The notes beneath the pieces were generated by a model. The model made no database searches. It was not told where the DNA came from and saw only the letters and a program-made list of their open reading frames with translations. Positions 18,946-29,963 of a stretch of 64,000 bases of DNA are shown here, piece after piece (the stretch's first letter is position 1; each line of letters opens with the position of its first letter). The DNA comes from Nigrospora sphaerica (Eukaryota; Ascomycota; Sordariomycetes; Amphisphaeriales; Apiosporaceae). A program made the translations under genes and the position numbers. The stretch is taken from positions 3,348,001 through 3,412,000 of the forward strand of contig JAGVVL010000013.1 of the NCBI GenBank assembly GCA_018287875.1. Direction: 5' to 3'.

Positions 18946-19806
18946 TTAAGCACACCTACTAGGACCACCCCCGATCTCAGCGCCACCGTCGTCACCGCCT
19001 GGGTTCCCGTGGGCGGGACCGTGGCCTAGCGTAGCGGGACGTACTTGTGGTACTTGCTGTTCACGGCGTAGAAGTCGACGAACGCGTGCCGCTACCCGTT
19101 GGAGAAGACGGGCGGGGTGGCGGCAGCAAGGCTCGGCGCAGCGGGCGGCGGCAGGGCGTCGTCGTCGCCGTCGCCGCCGCCGGCCGGAGAGTTCGTGGCC
19201 TGTGCAGGACAGATTAGTCCCCCTCGTGGAGACGATAGCGCGCTCGATGTAGCCGTCCTCAATGAAGAAGGGCAGATTAAAATAGACATAGGTGTAGCTA
19301 CCCGTTCTACCCGCGTGCCAGTCCTTGCCCGTAATCGCGCCGTAACCGTTCTCCTCGTGGTGCAGGCTGTCACCGCCGTCTGCCGCCCAGCCACGGATGT
19401 TGTAGACCTCGAAGCTCCGACCCCAGCCCTCGTCCCAGAAGTCGCAGTCGGCCGCGGGCGCCGTAGCCGTCAGCTGGGCCGTCGTCCTCATCGTGCCCGC
19501 CAGCGGCGTCGCCGTGTCGTTGACCGGCGACCCGCAGACAGCATTAGTAACGCTAGCAGGCATCGGTGGGTAGCCGGAATCCAGGCAGATCTTTTAATCG
19601 GCGACCAGCTTCTCGCAGCCGTTCCAACCCCACGTCTGTTTGTTGAAGCCGGCGATCTGGTCATTCGTGAGGCTGACCGCGGCGCCGATGGACGAGCACG
19701 AGTCTCCGCTTTGGACAAGGTACGAGTAGCAGTAGCCGTCGGCACCGGGCTTCGGTGTGAAGTCGGGTAGGGTGCCGGAGCTGTTGGTGTTCCGAAAGCG
19801 AGCCAT
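18946..19806 (-). pseudogene. LysM-domain protein relic
   Basis: A minus-strand frame from the ATG at 19806 carries a clear LysM module: YSYLVQSGDSCSSIG, then LTNDQIAGFN and TWGWNGC. The next segment (KICLDSGYPPMP, then NAVCG) is typical of the region after LysM in fungal LysM-chitinase type proteins. The two parts are in one frame, interrupted only by a TAA at 19596-19594 where CAA (Gln) would be expected, a C-to-T change. Further down, a Tyr/Phe-rich segment (YTYVYFNLPFFIEDGYIERA) is unrecognised. After about 19200 the frame degenerates into arginine-rich nonsense while a neighbouring frame reads AFVDFYAVNSKYHKYVPLR between stops. There is no signal peptide. It is best read as a decayed chitin-binding protein gene. 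Confidence 0.65.
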
Positions 19807-20474
19807 GTGGGTGAACAGATAACCGGCCCTTGGCTTGCCGGCTTGTAGTACACGAGTGTAAGCAGAGCACTACATCGGGTCCCAATCCATCAAACGAAGA
19901 AGAGAGAGGGCTTCAGATGGAATAGCTACGAACTGTGGAATGATTCGATGCTCCCAAATCACGAATCCCTTCGTCCAATGGCGAATCACTTGCCTAGCCA
20001 TTGGCAGCTTCATGGCATGGAGGGGCAGAGCAGCATTGCAGGCGCAGAAAACAGCTCTCACTGTCAGCTTGACCCTGGTTTGTATGTGAGGGGGTGTTGC
20101 GATAGGCCGCCTGCTGTTTCAAGCCTCCAATTCTCTCTTTCCGGGCTATGTACATACACCTGGAGCCTTCGCCTCTGCGGTGACGTTATACAATGACGGA
20201 TAACCTGAGATGGATTAAGTCCTTTTGGTTTTCGCGGGACGCGTACGGGATTTCGTGCAGCGGGGCAGGTAGTGGCACAGAGAGCGAGTGGGGGGAGGGG
20301 CTGGCAGTTTTTCATTGGCTGATTCGTTCCTGGAGGCTTCCACCCCAGGCGTATTGCCGCTCCCGGAAAATACTAGTCAGCGTTGCACACCCATCGGCGA
20401 CGAATTTCACATGACTGGCCTCCCCGTGGTTAAACAGAGAATATCACAACGTGCAGCACTTTCCACATCCTACA
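19807..20474. other. Intergenic, upstream of F-box gene
   Basis: About 670 bp between the LysM relic and the F-box gene. A purine-rich stretch near 20280 (gagtggggggagggg) is the only feature noticed. Confidence 0.45.
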
Positions 20475-22347
20475 ATGGTGGAGTTGTCGGAGCTCCCACC
20501 GGAGCTGCTGGCTCGCGTCTGCGAGCACATCGAGTCTCGGCACATTCTCGCTCAACTGGCGCTATGCTCGCGCAAGCTGTAAGGCTTCTTCCATCCCACC
20601 ATCGCCCTCATCATGCCTTCTGTAGAGTCAACCTGGCGTTGGCGTTACGCGAACGCATACTTGACCACCTGCGTGCAGGTGGTGCTATACACCAGGGGCG
20701 GCGTGGTAACCCTATCCGTGAATGCTACCGCTGACTGCCCACAGGTGTGCTGCTGCGACGCCGTCTCTGTATCGGCGCGTGGATCTTCGCCAACCGTCAC
20801 AGAGGGATCGTTTTGATGAGTATCTCTGCACCATACTGTCGCTGTTCTTGCGGCACCCGGAAATCAGCAACCAGGTGCGCCATGTAGCCGCCTCCCTGCC
20901 AGATCGCAGGGCCACTCGCTACGACATGATTGTCTCGGGGGAGGAGCTGCCCGAGTTCAATCGTCACATTGGAGAGACCTTCCCGCACATGCTGGCCCAG
21001 CCTGCCCCTAACGAGGCCGAAGGCGACGCTTCCGAGGCCGCTGTTGGCAGTGGAGAGGACGGCGACGCGTCCGAGGCCGCTGTTGGCAGTGGAGAGGACG
21101 GCGACGTTGCCGACGATGCAAGCAACTGGAGCACCACTGACTCGAGCCAGGACGAGGGCCTGGACATCACGGAAATCGATGCAGAGGGGCGCCTGACGGA
21201 CAGAGGGACGGAAATGCAGAGATGGGTCCTCTTGACCATCCTGCTATCTCGTCTGGCGAAACTGGAGACATTGGATCTCGAGGTCTCTGCCACTCCTGTG
21301 TGTCCCGAGGCCTTCGACGTGATCCTTCGCTACAACGAGCGGGCGGCATGGAAGCGCTTGCCCAACATCGAAAGCGTGTGCTTTGGCTGTACCTCGGTCG
21401 CCTGGCGATATCCCATATCCGATGGGGTTTTCATGTTCCCTGGCACCAAAGCCCTTTACCTGCACCGCGTGCGCAGCGGGACATACATGGTGTTCACCGG
21501 CGCGCCGCGTTCGCTCTCGTTGACCCACCTGGAGCTCCGAGACTGTCGCATGTCCCCTCCTGAGCTGACCCGCATCGTCAACGCCATCAAGACACTCAAG
21601 TGCTTTATCTATGAGGTGGGCGAGGCGAGGAGTATTCCGCAGCGTTGGCAGCACATCAGCTACCGTTCGGTCCGACAGTCGCTCGAGCCGCACAGGCACA
21701 ACCTGCAAGACATCTGGATTGACTACCCTCATGACTACCACTTCGACGAGATGTCAACCGACGACACGAGACCCATCGGGTCCTTCACCCAATTCACGGC
21801 GCTCAAGCGCCTGCGCATCGCATCAACCTTTATATTCGGCTTTGTCTGGTCCGATCTTGTCGACACGAGGCGCCTGGTCGAGTCCCTTCCGAAGCAGCTT
21901 GAGCACCTCCATCTTACGCACGCCGACGAAGACGAGGAGACGCAGGAGGGAGTGGAATTGCTTCTCACGGCCAAGCGCGAGGGCAAATTCCGGAAGCTGA
22001 AATACCTGCGGCTGGACATGTCCATCCTCTGGCTGAACGACCGCGCCATCGAGTTCAGCTTGCTGCTGCACATGGCCAAGGACGTCGGTGTAGAGATGGA
22101 GCTCTTTGACAACCACAGCGAGAGCCGGATCGAGTTCGACAGGATCTGGGAGACGGCAGCGGTGGGGGGCTTCGCCGGCCTGAACCGCAAGGAGTGCGGC
22201 TGGGGGTTCGACGAAGAAGTGATATGGCCCGTGAGGCCGTCGGGATGCATGAAGAGGCCCGAGTACGAAAAGATACCGCTGGCGGCGAGTCTGCGGCCGT
22301 CCAATTCGGGATGGCTCCTAGCCCCCAATGTGAGTATGGACTGGTAG
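20475..22347 (+). CDS. F-box/LRR protein (two exons)
   Basis: Exon 1 is 20475-20578 and exon 2 is 20745-22347. The 166-nt intron has donor GTAAGG, a GCTGAC branch sequence and acceptor CCACAG; the junction is phase 2 and reads CSRKL-CAAATPSLYRR. The protein has 568 residues. Residues 4-45 form an F-box (LPPELLARVCEHI, then the CSRKLCAAATPSLYRRVDL closing helices), expected to bind Skp1 in an SCF ubiquitin ligase. The rest has scattered leucine-rich repeats (LETLDLEV, LTHLELRDC, LEHLHLTH, LKYLRLDM) that probably select the target. An acidic, disordered insert at about residues 127-155 contains a perfect 39-nt tandem duplication. Without the intron the F-box would be lost, so the splice decides the gene model. 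Confidence 0.8.
21022..21106 (+). repeat. 39-nt coding tandem repeat in the F-box gene
   Basis: Two 39-nt units (21022-21060 and 21061-21099), almost identical, plus a 7-nt partial third. Each encodes GDASEAAVGSGED. The repeat is in frame and lengthens an acidic linker, so copy number may vary between strains. Confidence 0.9.
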
Positions 22348-25263
22348 CAAGACCACCAAGTCTGCGATTACGACTATTGTGGCCCGCCGCCAGATGGCCA
22401 GGGGTGCCGTGCGAGTATGCGTCCCGCCCCGTGCTCGCGGTGGCCCGTGACCAGCAAGCAGACTCAGAGTAGTAGTTCCATGCTTCAATTCTTTATGCAA
22501 ACGTATTCGCGGGGACGCTATAGGTCCGCAGACACTGGAAGATGGCCCCGTTACAATGTAACGGTTTCACCGAGAGCGGATTCCTGATTTGTACACGACT
22601 ATGCGTACCTACCAACTTACCTATCAATTATAGAAACAGGTGACAAGGTGCATGCTTTGGAGGAGCCTAGCGCCAGTGGGCAGGTGGGCAGCCACCGTCG
22701 ATGGAAGGATTGGATGGCATGGCCCCGCGCCTGCATGGTGATCAGGGCCAAGCATGGGGCGGCACTTGAGGCTTTTGTGCACATGAACCCTCTTCGATGC
22801 CCGTGAGCAAGGGAATCTTCATTGGTAAGTCAATGTGCGATCGACTGGAGGCAAAATCCCATCGAGAAGGGTACGGAACTTTGCGACTATGACGGTTGCG
22901 GGCGCAACGGCTCAGCCCAAGAATCCATGGCGGCAGACTAGGTATGTACCTTTAGGCAGAAGAATGGAGCCCGGAAGGCCGGCAGTCCGGCTGACGGTTC
23001 GGTAGAGGGGAAGACGGACTGCCCTGGTTCGGCTGGGCGTTTTCACGGTGCTTTGTTTCAAGGAAACGACTGGCCCATTACCTGATTTCGCGACAATGAC
23101 AGGAATACTACCGCCGACCCCTGCGGCGACGGCCATGCGATTCGCCTTCTCGTTCGCCCTCGATGCTTGCCTTGCATGATGAGCCAGCACTTTAATGCGC
23201 TACTAGGCGGCCCCTCTGCGCGCCCGCGAGGGGATTAGCCCCACATGGAGGACCCTGTTCATCTACAGTTGCGTTTCTTGGACTATATGTGAACCAAAGA
23301 GCCCTGGTATTCCGTCGGTAGGCGGCCTGGGCTAGCTATTGGCTGTTGGCGGGCCAGAAAGTCCTTTTCCTTGGCTGAAAGGGTTTGCTCGGGCCAGCGA
23401 ATAGGATGGAATGAGATGGGATAAGATGGGATGGGTGGGATGGGATGGGGGAGGAGGGTAAGCGCAGAACGAGCCGAAGGATCCATGGAAGGGGAGAAAA
23501 GCAGCCTTCATGAGGAAGAAGCCCAAACCACGCCCAGCCAAGGCGCCACCACTGGAACGCCCACGAAGCCGTGGCGGCGGACGCGCATTATGCGCACTAT
23601 CCGGGTCGTCAGCCGGCGTCGCGCAGCTGAGGGCACCGTTTCTCGCCGTCTTCCTCAACATTCCGACGCAGTCATTATAGGTCGTCGTTTTCGCGCTTGG
23701 CCGGACGGGCAACTCTGTTGTCTGATAGGAGACACGCAAGCACGGCGCCGTCTGTCGATGCAGATGAGAGGGGCCGATTCTTGCCCCTCCCCGGGTAGCG
23801 GCCACTGCGATGTTGTCGCTCCGGATCGCAGCTCGCGGAGCAGAAACAAAGGACGGGCGCCCGGCAGCGCAAGGCCGTCAGGGGCCATGCCAGGGATAAG
23901 GCACAGGCACGACGCGCGGTGTCTTGGCGGGACGGCCGGCAGCCAATGGACGCCGCCGCCGCCGGCCACAGGATTGGCAAGCCATACATAGCCCACGCCA
24001 CCAGCGGGATAGGGAGACAATATTGGTCAGCCGTGATGGAGACGGCCGGATGCCGTGTGCGGGCCGGGCTTTGTCGCCTCGCCTCTCGCAGGCCCCCCAT
24101 TCCAAGAATATCAACGACGTAGTGCAAACACGGGTTGGCCGTAGCAATCACTTTGGTAACGAAGCATGCATGCACTGTTGTCGGCGCGTGCGCGTGTGCG
24201 TACGTGCGCGCCCGTTGCGTCGTCGTCGGATATCCCATATTAATTGTCCTTTATTATAAGTAAGAGAGCGTCGGGGCGTCTTCCCCACGTCTGATGAACG
24301 GCGGCCTGGCCTCTACTATACATCCACCCCAGTGTTCTGGTGCTTGGGGCCACCCACGCACGCGCATACACACACCCACATCCCGGCCCAGTCGCTCTCG
24401 TCCGCTTGCCCACCTGTCGAACCGTGTCGTTTCAGCGCCCACGCCGAACCAGCCCCAGCTCGGAGGCTGCGCGACTCGAGGAGTTCCTGCGTGAACTAAC
24501 TGGCGGTCCATCCCATTAAGCGCTTGCATGTCTGCCTAGCAACAACCTGCCCCGTGCTCTCGGCCCATTAAAGCGGTTCCTACGTTCCGCACAGGGCTGG
24601 TAAGAAGAGGCAGGCACGGGAGGGGGAAAGCTCCAAATCAAGACGAGACACAATCGAACGGCGTCCCTGTGCAGCTAAGACATATAACGCGGGCTCCTCC
24701 CGGGCCCCTCGGACTTGGGGCTGGCGCGGTCAACGCTCCCTTCCTGCTGCACTACTGTTGATCCATAGCAACGCTCGGCTCTGCTCCTGTTCCATCTGGC
24801 GAGCTCTCCTCCGGAAGGACGCCCTGAGGAGACGAGGCCTCGCCGCCGCTCCGACGCCGCCCGCACGACGGGGACCAACGCCGACGACGCCCCCAGACGA
24901 CCAAGGCGACACTGCCGTTGTACCCGGCTGCACCTGCCAACCACCGTGTTTCTGGGCATCTCCGCCGACGCTGACCGGATGAGCGCTGGTGCCGTTGGGG
25001 TTGCTCAGACAAGGTACTGAACCTTGTTCGCCGCAGAAAGTGCCGAAGCCCGTCCGCGAGGTTGCAGCGCAGATCGCCATCATTTGCTGGGTAAACCCAC
25101 CATTCAGTTTTTCGCGGGCGCGGCGCCGTCTGAGGCGACACACGTACACACGCAGCCGCCCAACCCCAGGTACAGACGCAGAGGCGTAGCCAAATACAGG
25201 CACCGCCGGGCCACAACAGGTCAGGTCAGGCCATACTCCAGTCCGCCCGCCCGTTCAGCAACC
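22348..25263. other. 2.9 kb without a supported gene
   Basis: Many overlapping open frames on both strands arise from high GC, but none has a domain, a signal peptide or splice support. Visible structure: an imperfect GGGAT-type minisatellite at 23404-23456 and an alternating purine-pyrimidine run (GCGCGTGCGCGTGTGCGTAC-like) at about 24183-24212. No RNA gene recognised. Confidence 0.45.
23404..23456 (+). repeat. GGGATG-type minisatellite
   Basis: Imperfect tandem units of GATGG, AATGA, GATGGGAT and GGGATG over about 50 bp, ending in a G-rich run. The G-runs could form a quadruplex on the plus strand. Confidence 0.7.
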
Positions 25264-25593
25264 ATGGTTGGCTCGCGAAAGCTGCAACGCGCACCGCCCG
25301 TGTCCTACCAGCCCTCCAAAACGAAGCGGAGTTCCCTGCCCGTCATCCAGCCCCGCCATGTCCGTCCGTTCGAGACCTACCGCCAGCCAATCCACTCGAC
25401 GCAACCCCAGAATAGCGCTCCTGTCCCAGCTGTCGTTGCCGTCACCTACTATGCTCCTGCTGCTGCACCCGTACGCGCATATGCTGCTGCTGCTGCTGCC
25501 ACTGCCGCCGCTGCTGCACCCGCAGTTGCGCCTGCTGCTAGTCGTGCAGATGATGGGCCTGTGATAGCTGCTAAAATTAACCATCCTAAGTAA
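25264..25593 (+). CDS. Possible first exon of the F-box gene, or a small Ala-rich protein
   Basis: From the ATG at 25264 (context ACCATGG) a 109-codon frame runs to TAA at 25591. It is basic and Pro-rich at first, then an alanine tract coded by GCT/GCC repeats, and ends AAKINHPK. The last codons overlap a perfect donor, AA-GTAAGT, at 25590. At 26627 there is a CAG acceptor preceded by GCTGAT and a long C/T tract; joining the two is in frame with the F-box gene that follows. So this may be that gene's 5' exon behind a 1,038-nt intron. It could also be a free-standing short gene or a transcribed leader. No domain recognised. Confidence 0.38.
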   Translation: MVGSRKLQRAPPVSYQPSKTKRSSLPVIQPRHVRPFETYRQPIHSTQPQNSAPVPAVVAVTYYAPAAAPVRAYAAAAAATAAAAAPAVAPAASRADDGPVIAAKINHPK

Positions 25594-26700
25594 GTGAGGG
25601 CGAGGCCTACCTGCTCCTTTGGTCTATCATCCGCCCATCAATCGTGCAATTTTCCGACCGGCCGAGATCCGGACAGATCCTCTTGGCGGCCATCGGCCCC
25701 CAAAGTTCAGGCCCCGTCCCATGTCCTTCAGCTTCCTTTCCGTCGTGGTGTGAGCTGGCGAGCTTCGTCCTGCGAAGCTGCCGGCGGCACGTCTTTTCTA
25801 TTGTTTCCCCTTTGCCGTTGTTCCCTCGCTTGCAGCGCGGCGAAACCTGAGGTTGCAATGCGCTCCGCAACGCCCGGATGATCCGTATTTAACACCCAGG
25901 CGCCAATCTGGTCCAGCGTTGTTACTGCGATCGCCGACCCCTTTCCTTATCACGTCATGTTCAACAGGATCTCCCCATCCTAGCCTGCCTAGCAAACTAG
26001 GCCGGCCCAATTCGGTTCGCCGGCTTTCCGGACTTGGTGATGGCTTTTTCAGGTGGACCGGGGCGAAAAGAACGAGCAGTTCATTTCCACAATTGTCGTT
26101 GGCGTGGCATTCCCCTGCATGGCCTACCCAGCATCCATCGCCGCCACCAGGGCGTCGTACTCCCTTTTGCCAAGTGGCTCCCTTTCGTCCCTCCCGCTTC
26201 GTCGAGCTGTGTTCAGGGACTATCGTATCGACCGTCCCGCCCCCGTCCGGCCTCGCTCGATCCTACCAAGGCCGGCGTGTCTATGCCAGTCTGTGTGTGG
26301 TCTCACCAGCGACCCTCGCCCCAAGCCCCCCTCTCCCCCGTTGGGAGCGCAGAGCCCCAGTGATAGTCCGTCAAAGTGACCTCCCCTTGCATGCTAGCAC
26401 CCTTGTTGCTCTGGCCCCCCCGGCCGCTGCCCGTGCTGCGGCGCGCCAGATGGGATTCCGAAAAAGCTGGGGACTGCACGCGAATCGTCTTTTCACTCCC
26501 CTGTTAATCCCCTGAGTGCCCACAGGCCAACGCGCCAATCGTTCTACTTCCAACCAACCCGCTCCCTCGTGCTTCTTGGTCTCTCTTGGCCCGCGCTGAT
26601 CCTTCCACCCCCCCCCCCCGTCGACAGGCACATATCCCATACAAGAGCTCGTTCTGCCTCTGCTGTTGTGTTCCGGCCCCGTTATGACGAGAACTTTTTG
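25594..26700. other. Possible 1 kb intron or promoter of the F-box gene
   Basis: GC-rich, pyrimidine-rich on the plus strand, with no convincing gene. It would be mostly intron if the 25264 exon belongs to the downstream gene, otherwise promoter and leader. A 13-C run lies at about 26607-26619. Confidence 0.4.
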
Positions 26701-28984
26701 ATGCCAGTTCCAGTCTTGCCACCTGCTTCTAGACGTTCCAGAATGGCTTCTGTAACCGGCGCCAGTCCTTCCTTTTTCCCGTACAACAAGGGAGTCTTTA
26801 AGCCTACCTCGGCCGACGGCAGGGAGACAGATCGTCCGAGATCGTTCAGCACGGCTGACCAGTCGCGATTCCCACGTCCCGCCAGGATGGCGCCTCCGCC
26901 GCCGATAACACCCGGATCCTATGCGCAGTTCGACAACAGCCCGGTGCGGCCCACGAGCAGCAGCTCAACGGGGAGCAGCGTCTCGACTATGACGAGGAGC
27001 AGCTTCGGCATGCGGAGCCCGGCGAGCAACAGGACCAGCTTCGAATCCTGGGACTCAAGTCCCCGGAGGCCCGACTATGGCTGGCAGCGGCCGGCCCCCA
27101 TCAAGCAGCAGAGCAGGAGGGCGGCGCCTGGCGAATTGTTCGCCGCGCTGCCCGGCGAGGTTCTCGAGCTGATCGCAAGAGAGCTTCGGGACTCCCACCT
27201 GGCGGCTAATAGCATCAGCTGTGCCACTTGCATGATGCGAGACTTGTGCTCCGTGGCCACGGCGGCAAAAAAGCTCCTGCACCCTGCGAGAGTTGTACTG
27301 TATGTATCCTGAAGGCAAATAGCTGCCACGGAGACGCGCTAACCAGTTCTGCAGGTACGAGAACATCCAGTTGGTGGGTGGTGACTCTCAAGCGCAGAAG
27401 AAGAAATACAAGATCAGCACCGGCTCGCGCCTAATTCTCCTGCGGCGCACCTTGCGGTCCAACGACGAGTTGGCCGCCATGGTGCGGTGTTTGAAAGCCC
27501 CTGCCATGCCGCCGGGTATCGCCTGCGATGACTACCAGAACCTGATTGCTTCGGTTATCATGGCCTGTCCCAACTTTGAGCGACTTGCCGGGCCCGTGAG
27601 CCATTACGACCACAGCTTCAGCCGGCTCTTCCATGCGCTGTCGACGCGGTCAAACCTCAAGGAGATGAACTGGGTGGTGGCGCCCGCGCCGCCCACGCCG
27701 GCAACGAAACCGCGCCTTAACCGATCGAGCACGAGCGTCGCGGCCATGATGGGCGGCTCCGACCTGAGGTCGCCCATATCACCCACGTCACCAATGTCGC
27801 CGATGTCTCCAATGACGCCCAATTCCCCGGCATCGTTTTTCGACCTACCCTCTCATCAGAGCGCAGTCTTCCTCGACCTGCATGCGAACTGGTCTCAGCT
27901 CAAGACTCTGTCGATCCACTGCCTGCCCGGGTCTTCCCTCTTTATGCATTCCCTGGTCGAAAACGCCAGTACCCTCATGCCGAATCTGGAGCATGTCTAC
28001 CTTTCTCACTTGCCGGCTACGGCGTTTAACGATTCAAGCTTGTTGGCGCTCCCCGCACTCAAAACGCTCTCCTTGTCGCACGTCCAGGGTGTCACGTGCG
28101 CGGGCCTGTCTTCGTTTGCGACGCGGCAGTCGGCGCAGTCGCTCCAGAGATTGACTTTGAAGCACATGGAGCTCGATTCGCTCCCTGCGTTGGCACGCAT
28201 TTTCCTTAACCTCACGTCGCTACATACTTTTTCCTTTGTTCAGGCGACGACGCCGACCATGCCCGAGGACGAAATGATCTGGCTATTCCCTTACCTGGCT
28301 GCCCCTTCGCTGCGGATGCTGCACTGGGACATTACGAACCACACGGACGCGGCCCACAAGGCGGAAACGATACTTGCGAAGAGCATCAGGGCCGGGGGCT
28401 TCCCGGCTTTGCGCGCCCTTCGCGCGCCCAATGATGCCGAGGGCGCATTTCAGTCGCTTTGCCGGCCGCTCGAGAAGATTGAGCTCCCGAGCGACAAGTA
28501 CTGGGGTCGCGGCCTCATCAAGCTCACATCCAACAACTCTCAAACCGACGCCAGCGCCGCCAAGGGGTCCGATAAGCTGGCATCGACGGACAGCGAAGGT
28601 CCGCCAAGGGACTATACCGACCTTCACCAGTCGCGTCTCGCAGCGCAGACGCGACTCGACAATTCTCGATCGACACCTCGGTTTTTTGTGAACGTGATCG
28701 ACGAGGATGGAACAGTTGTGGAGAAGTACGGCATGGCCGGTTTCATGGGCGAAATTGGATCCCCTATTCATTACATTCTGAAGCCGGACGCGGGCGCCAC
28801 CGACGAGCACGGCGGCCTGGTGGACATGTCGGACTTCCTCAGCGTGGGGTCCGAAGATGTGACGGAGCGCGAGGGCTGCACGGGGCGCTGGAACACGGGG
28901 CATCAGATCATGGCGGACAAGAAGGAGCGCGAGCGCTGGTGGCACACGGAGCGAGGGCGCTGGCGGGGCGTGACGCCGTCTTGA
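26701..28984 (+). CDS. F-box protein with disordered N-terminus and LRR-like C-terminus (two or more exons)
   Basis: Core model: exon 26701-27299, 55-nt intron (donor GTATGT, branch GCTAAC, acceptor TGCAG) and exon 27355-28984, joining ARVVL to YENIQL in phase 2; 742 residues. The first 150 residues are Ser/Pro/Arg-rich and disordered. An F-box follows (LFAALPGEVLELIARELRDSH, then KKLLHPARVVLYENI), with LRR-like segments after it (LKTLSIHCL, LEHVYLSHL, LKTLSLSHV, LQRLTLKHMEL). A Ser-Pro-Met run at about 27775-27825 offers several proline-directed phosphorylation sites. The C-terminal 130 residues carry a conserved-looking IHYIL and WWHTERGRW. The start is uncertain: 26743 has a better context, and the 25264 exon may belong here. 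Likely an SCF substrate receptor. Confidence 0.8.
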
Positions 28985-29963
28985 GAACTAAGAGCAGGGC
29001 CCTGGCACTTGATCTAGACGGAGGATTTGAGAACTGTTCCCGGCATGGATGGGCCGGAGGTGGCGTTTAACGGTGCTCGAGCAGGGCAAGGGCGGAGTTC
29101 GGAACCGTGACGGGCGGTTTGCATGGTGCTGCTATTTGTTTCCTACTTTAATTACCTCCTGATACCCCGATAAAGTGGCGACAGAATGGCAGTACAAGTA
29201 TAGCTTTTGCTCAGGCCTCGACTGCAGATGACCGTGTGAAGCATGGGCGAAGGGATTGGATAGCTTGACAGCAGGCCTCCCAGTTTCTACGAGGGAGTGG
29301 CGTTGGTTGTTGTGGAGAGTACTTGTATCAGGTGGAGATGGTCGCTTGGAAGCGACGGCCCCCATTTTTCACTTTTCATCCATCATAACGTGGATAGAAG
29401 GGACCGCGTAGCGTATCGGGTCCCCAAAGCGGCAACAGCGGCGGCGACGGACCTGGGCAACTTATCACGAAGACGCCTGTGCCTGTGCCTGTGTCTGTGC
29501 TCCTGTCAGTTGCAGGGCCGCTTGCCGCCCTTTGCTTGGCAACTAGGACCCGCGTCTGGCCCCTGCAACCGAGCCGGAGTCTGGGTGAACTGGAGTCGAG
29601 GGTCGGTACTCAGTAGAGCCCCTAATTTTGTTGGCTGGGGCAGCTGGTGCGGCTGGACCTTTCTTTCCATGGACCCGACGCTAGCGGCGCTGTGGACCCA
29701 CCTTAGCATCGTTGCTGGCGGGAAGATCGGATTTCTGTTCAGCCGAAGGCAGGTGGACGTCATAGCAACCGAGAGTAGGTTTTTCGGACAAAGCGGAACA
29801 TCCGCCCAGAAGAATCCGGGGTCCAACACTGCTACATACCACTCATTCGTGCTTTGTCTTGCTGCCCATCCGCCTGCGCCCGGAACCACATAGGCTCGAG
29901 GAAGAGAGACTTGGAAGTGAGAGCAAGCCGCACAGAGATCTCCGGTTGTGCCCCGTCCAAGCC
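28985..29963. other. Intergenic between F-box gene and JAC1
   Basis: About 980 bp with no supported gene. A hexamer repeat (GCCTGT three times, then GTCTGT) lies at 29475-29498. Confidence 0.45.
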
